Below, one piece after another: positions 13,480 through 13,538 of a stretch of 13,538 nucleotides of DNA (the first letter of the stretch is position 1; each line of letters starts with the position of its first letter). Under the pieces are notes generated by a model that was not told where the DNA came from, ran no database searches, and worked only from the letters and a program-made list of their open reading frames with translations. The position numbers and the translations under genes were made by a program. The stretch covers positions 1 through 13,538 of the forward strand of contig DNTA01000282.1 of NCBI GenBank assembly GCA_003500135.1, given 5' to 3'. The DNA comes from Cytophagales bacterium. GTDB lineage: Bacteria > Bacteroidota > Bacteroidia > Cytophagales > Cyclobacteriaceae.

Positions 13480-13538
13480 GTGGAAGAAAAGATCGGAAAA
13501 TATTCTTTTGGTATAGGAGACCGCTTCGCCCATCAGGG
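13480..13538 (+). CDS. 5' end of a gene cut by the window edge; resembles tagaturonate epimerase-family proteins
   Basis: The last 59 bases read, from a GTG at 13480, EEKIGKYSFGIGDRFAHQG after the initiator, and remain open to the edge. The segment KYSFGIGDRFAHQG looks like the beginning of tagaturonate epimerase (UxaE)-family proteins, which interconvert tagaturonate and fructuronate in uronate catabolism; this is from memory of about 14 residues and is tentative. No ATG is in frame between the upstream TGA (13465-13467) and this point, so GTG is the likely start. There is no strong ribosome-binding site. The rest of the gene lies outside the window. Confidence 0.5.
   Translation, partial: MEEKIGKYSFGIGDRFAHQ

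Noticed and set aside
1..13538. CRISPR arrays, tRNA genes, integrase, toxin-antitoxin or defence genes
   Set aside because: I looked for regularly spaced repeats, cloverleaf-like sequences and typical motifs on both strands and found none that could be supported.

Overview
The window looks like ordinary chromosome from a marine or soil-type member of the Bacteroidota (Cytophagia/Flavobacteriia-like; the genus cannot be told). The evidence is the set of families present: a PCMD-type surface lipoprotein, a DUF5916 outer-membrane protein, a short Hc1-type histone H1-like protein, an AraC regulator of a Bacteroidota subtype, and a gluconate-dehydrogenase-subunit-3/GMC pair. AT-rich intergenic regions, weak Shine-Dalgarno sequences and two copies of a TAnnTTTG-type -7 promoter box also fit. 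No tRNA, rRNA, CRISPR array, complete insertion sequence, integrase or recognisable defence gene is visible.

Layout. 1-268: AT-rich, no gene. 269-2197: a truncated substrate-binding/TolC fusion gene, then a six-helix potassium channel gene that begins at its broken end. 2317-4155: an outer-membrane beta-barrel gene and a PCMD lipoprotein gene, probably one operon, closed by a strong terminator (4161-4191). 4268-5047 (minus): a GNAT-YoaP acetyltransferase gene. 5048-5354: a divergent intergenic region holding an orphan zinc-ribbon-like reading frame and a promoter. 5355-7604: a two-gene unit for a FAD-dependent sugar dehydrogenase (small subunit, then GMC catalytic subunit). 7829-8002: a 57-residue histone H1-like gene with its own promoter and terminator. 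8040-9298 (minus): an aspartate/glutamate-racemase-family gene downstream of an acyl-CoA thioesterase gene. 9607-10524: an AraC regulator. 10612-13313: a DUF5916 outer-membrane protein and a cupin lipoprotein, probably co-transcribed. 13480-end: the first codons of a gene that resembles tagaturonate epimerase-family proteins.

How the genes fit together. Several units point to carbohydrate handling at the cell envelope: the GMC/small-subunit pair most resembles glucoside 3-dehydrogenase-type enzymes, the PCMD lipoprotein and the DUF5916 protein (with a CBM9-like N-terminus) are surface proteins of carbohydrate-linked families, and the right-edge gene may act on uronates. This is inference from family membership; there is no SusC/SusD pair and no glycoside hydrolase. 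The remaining genes look like housekeeping or accessory functions.

The most notable observations are the decayed substrate-binding/TolC gene, with a probable slip in a nine-T run and loss of almost all of the TolC domain; the orphan CxxC reading frame at 5153-5260; the histone-like small gene; a perfect inverted repeat between thioesterase and AraC genes; and the cut-off gene at the right edge. I do not see convincing evidence for a wholly new biological system.
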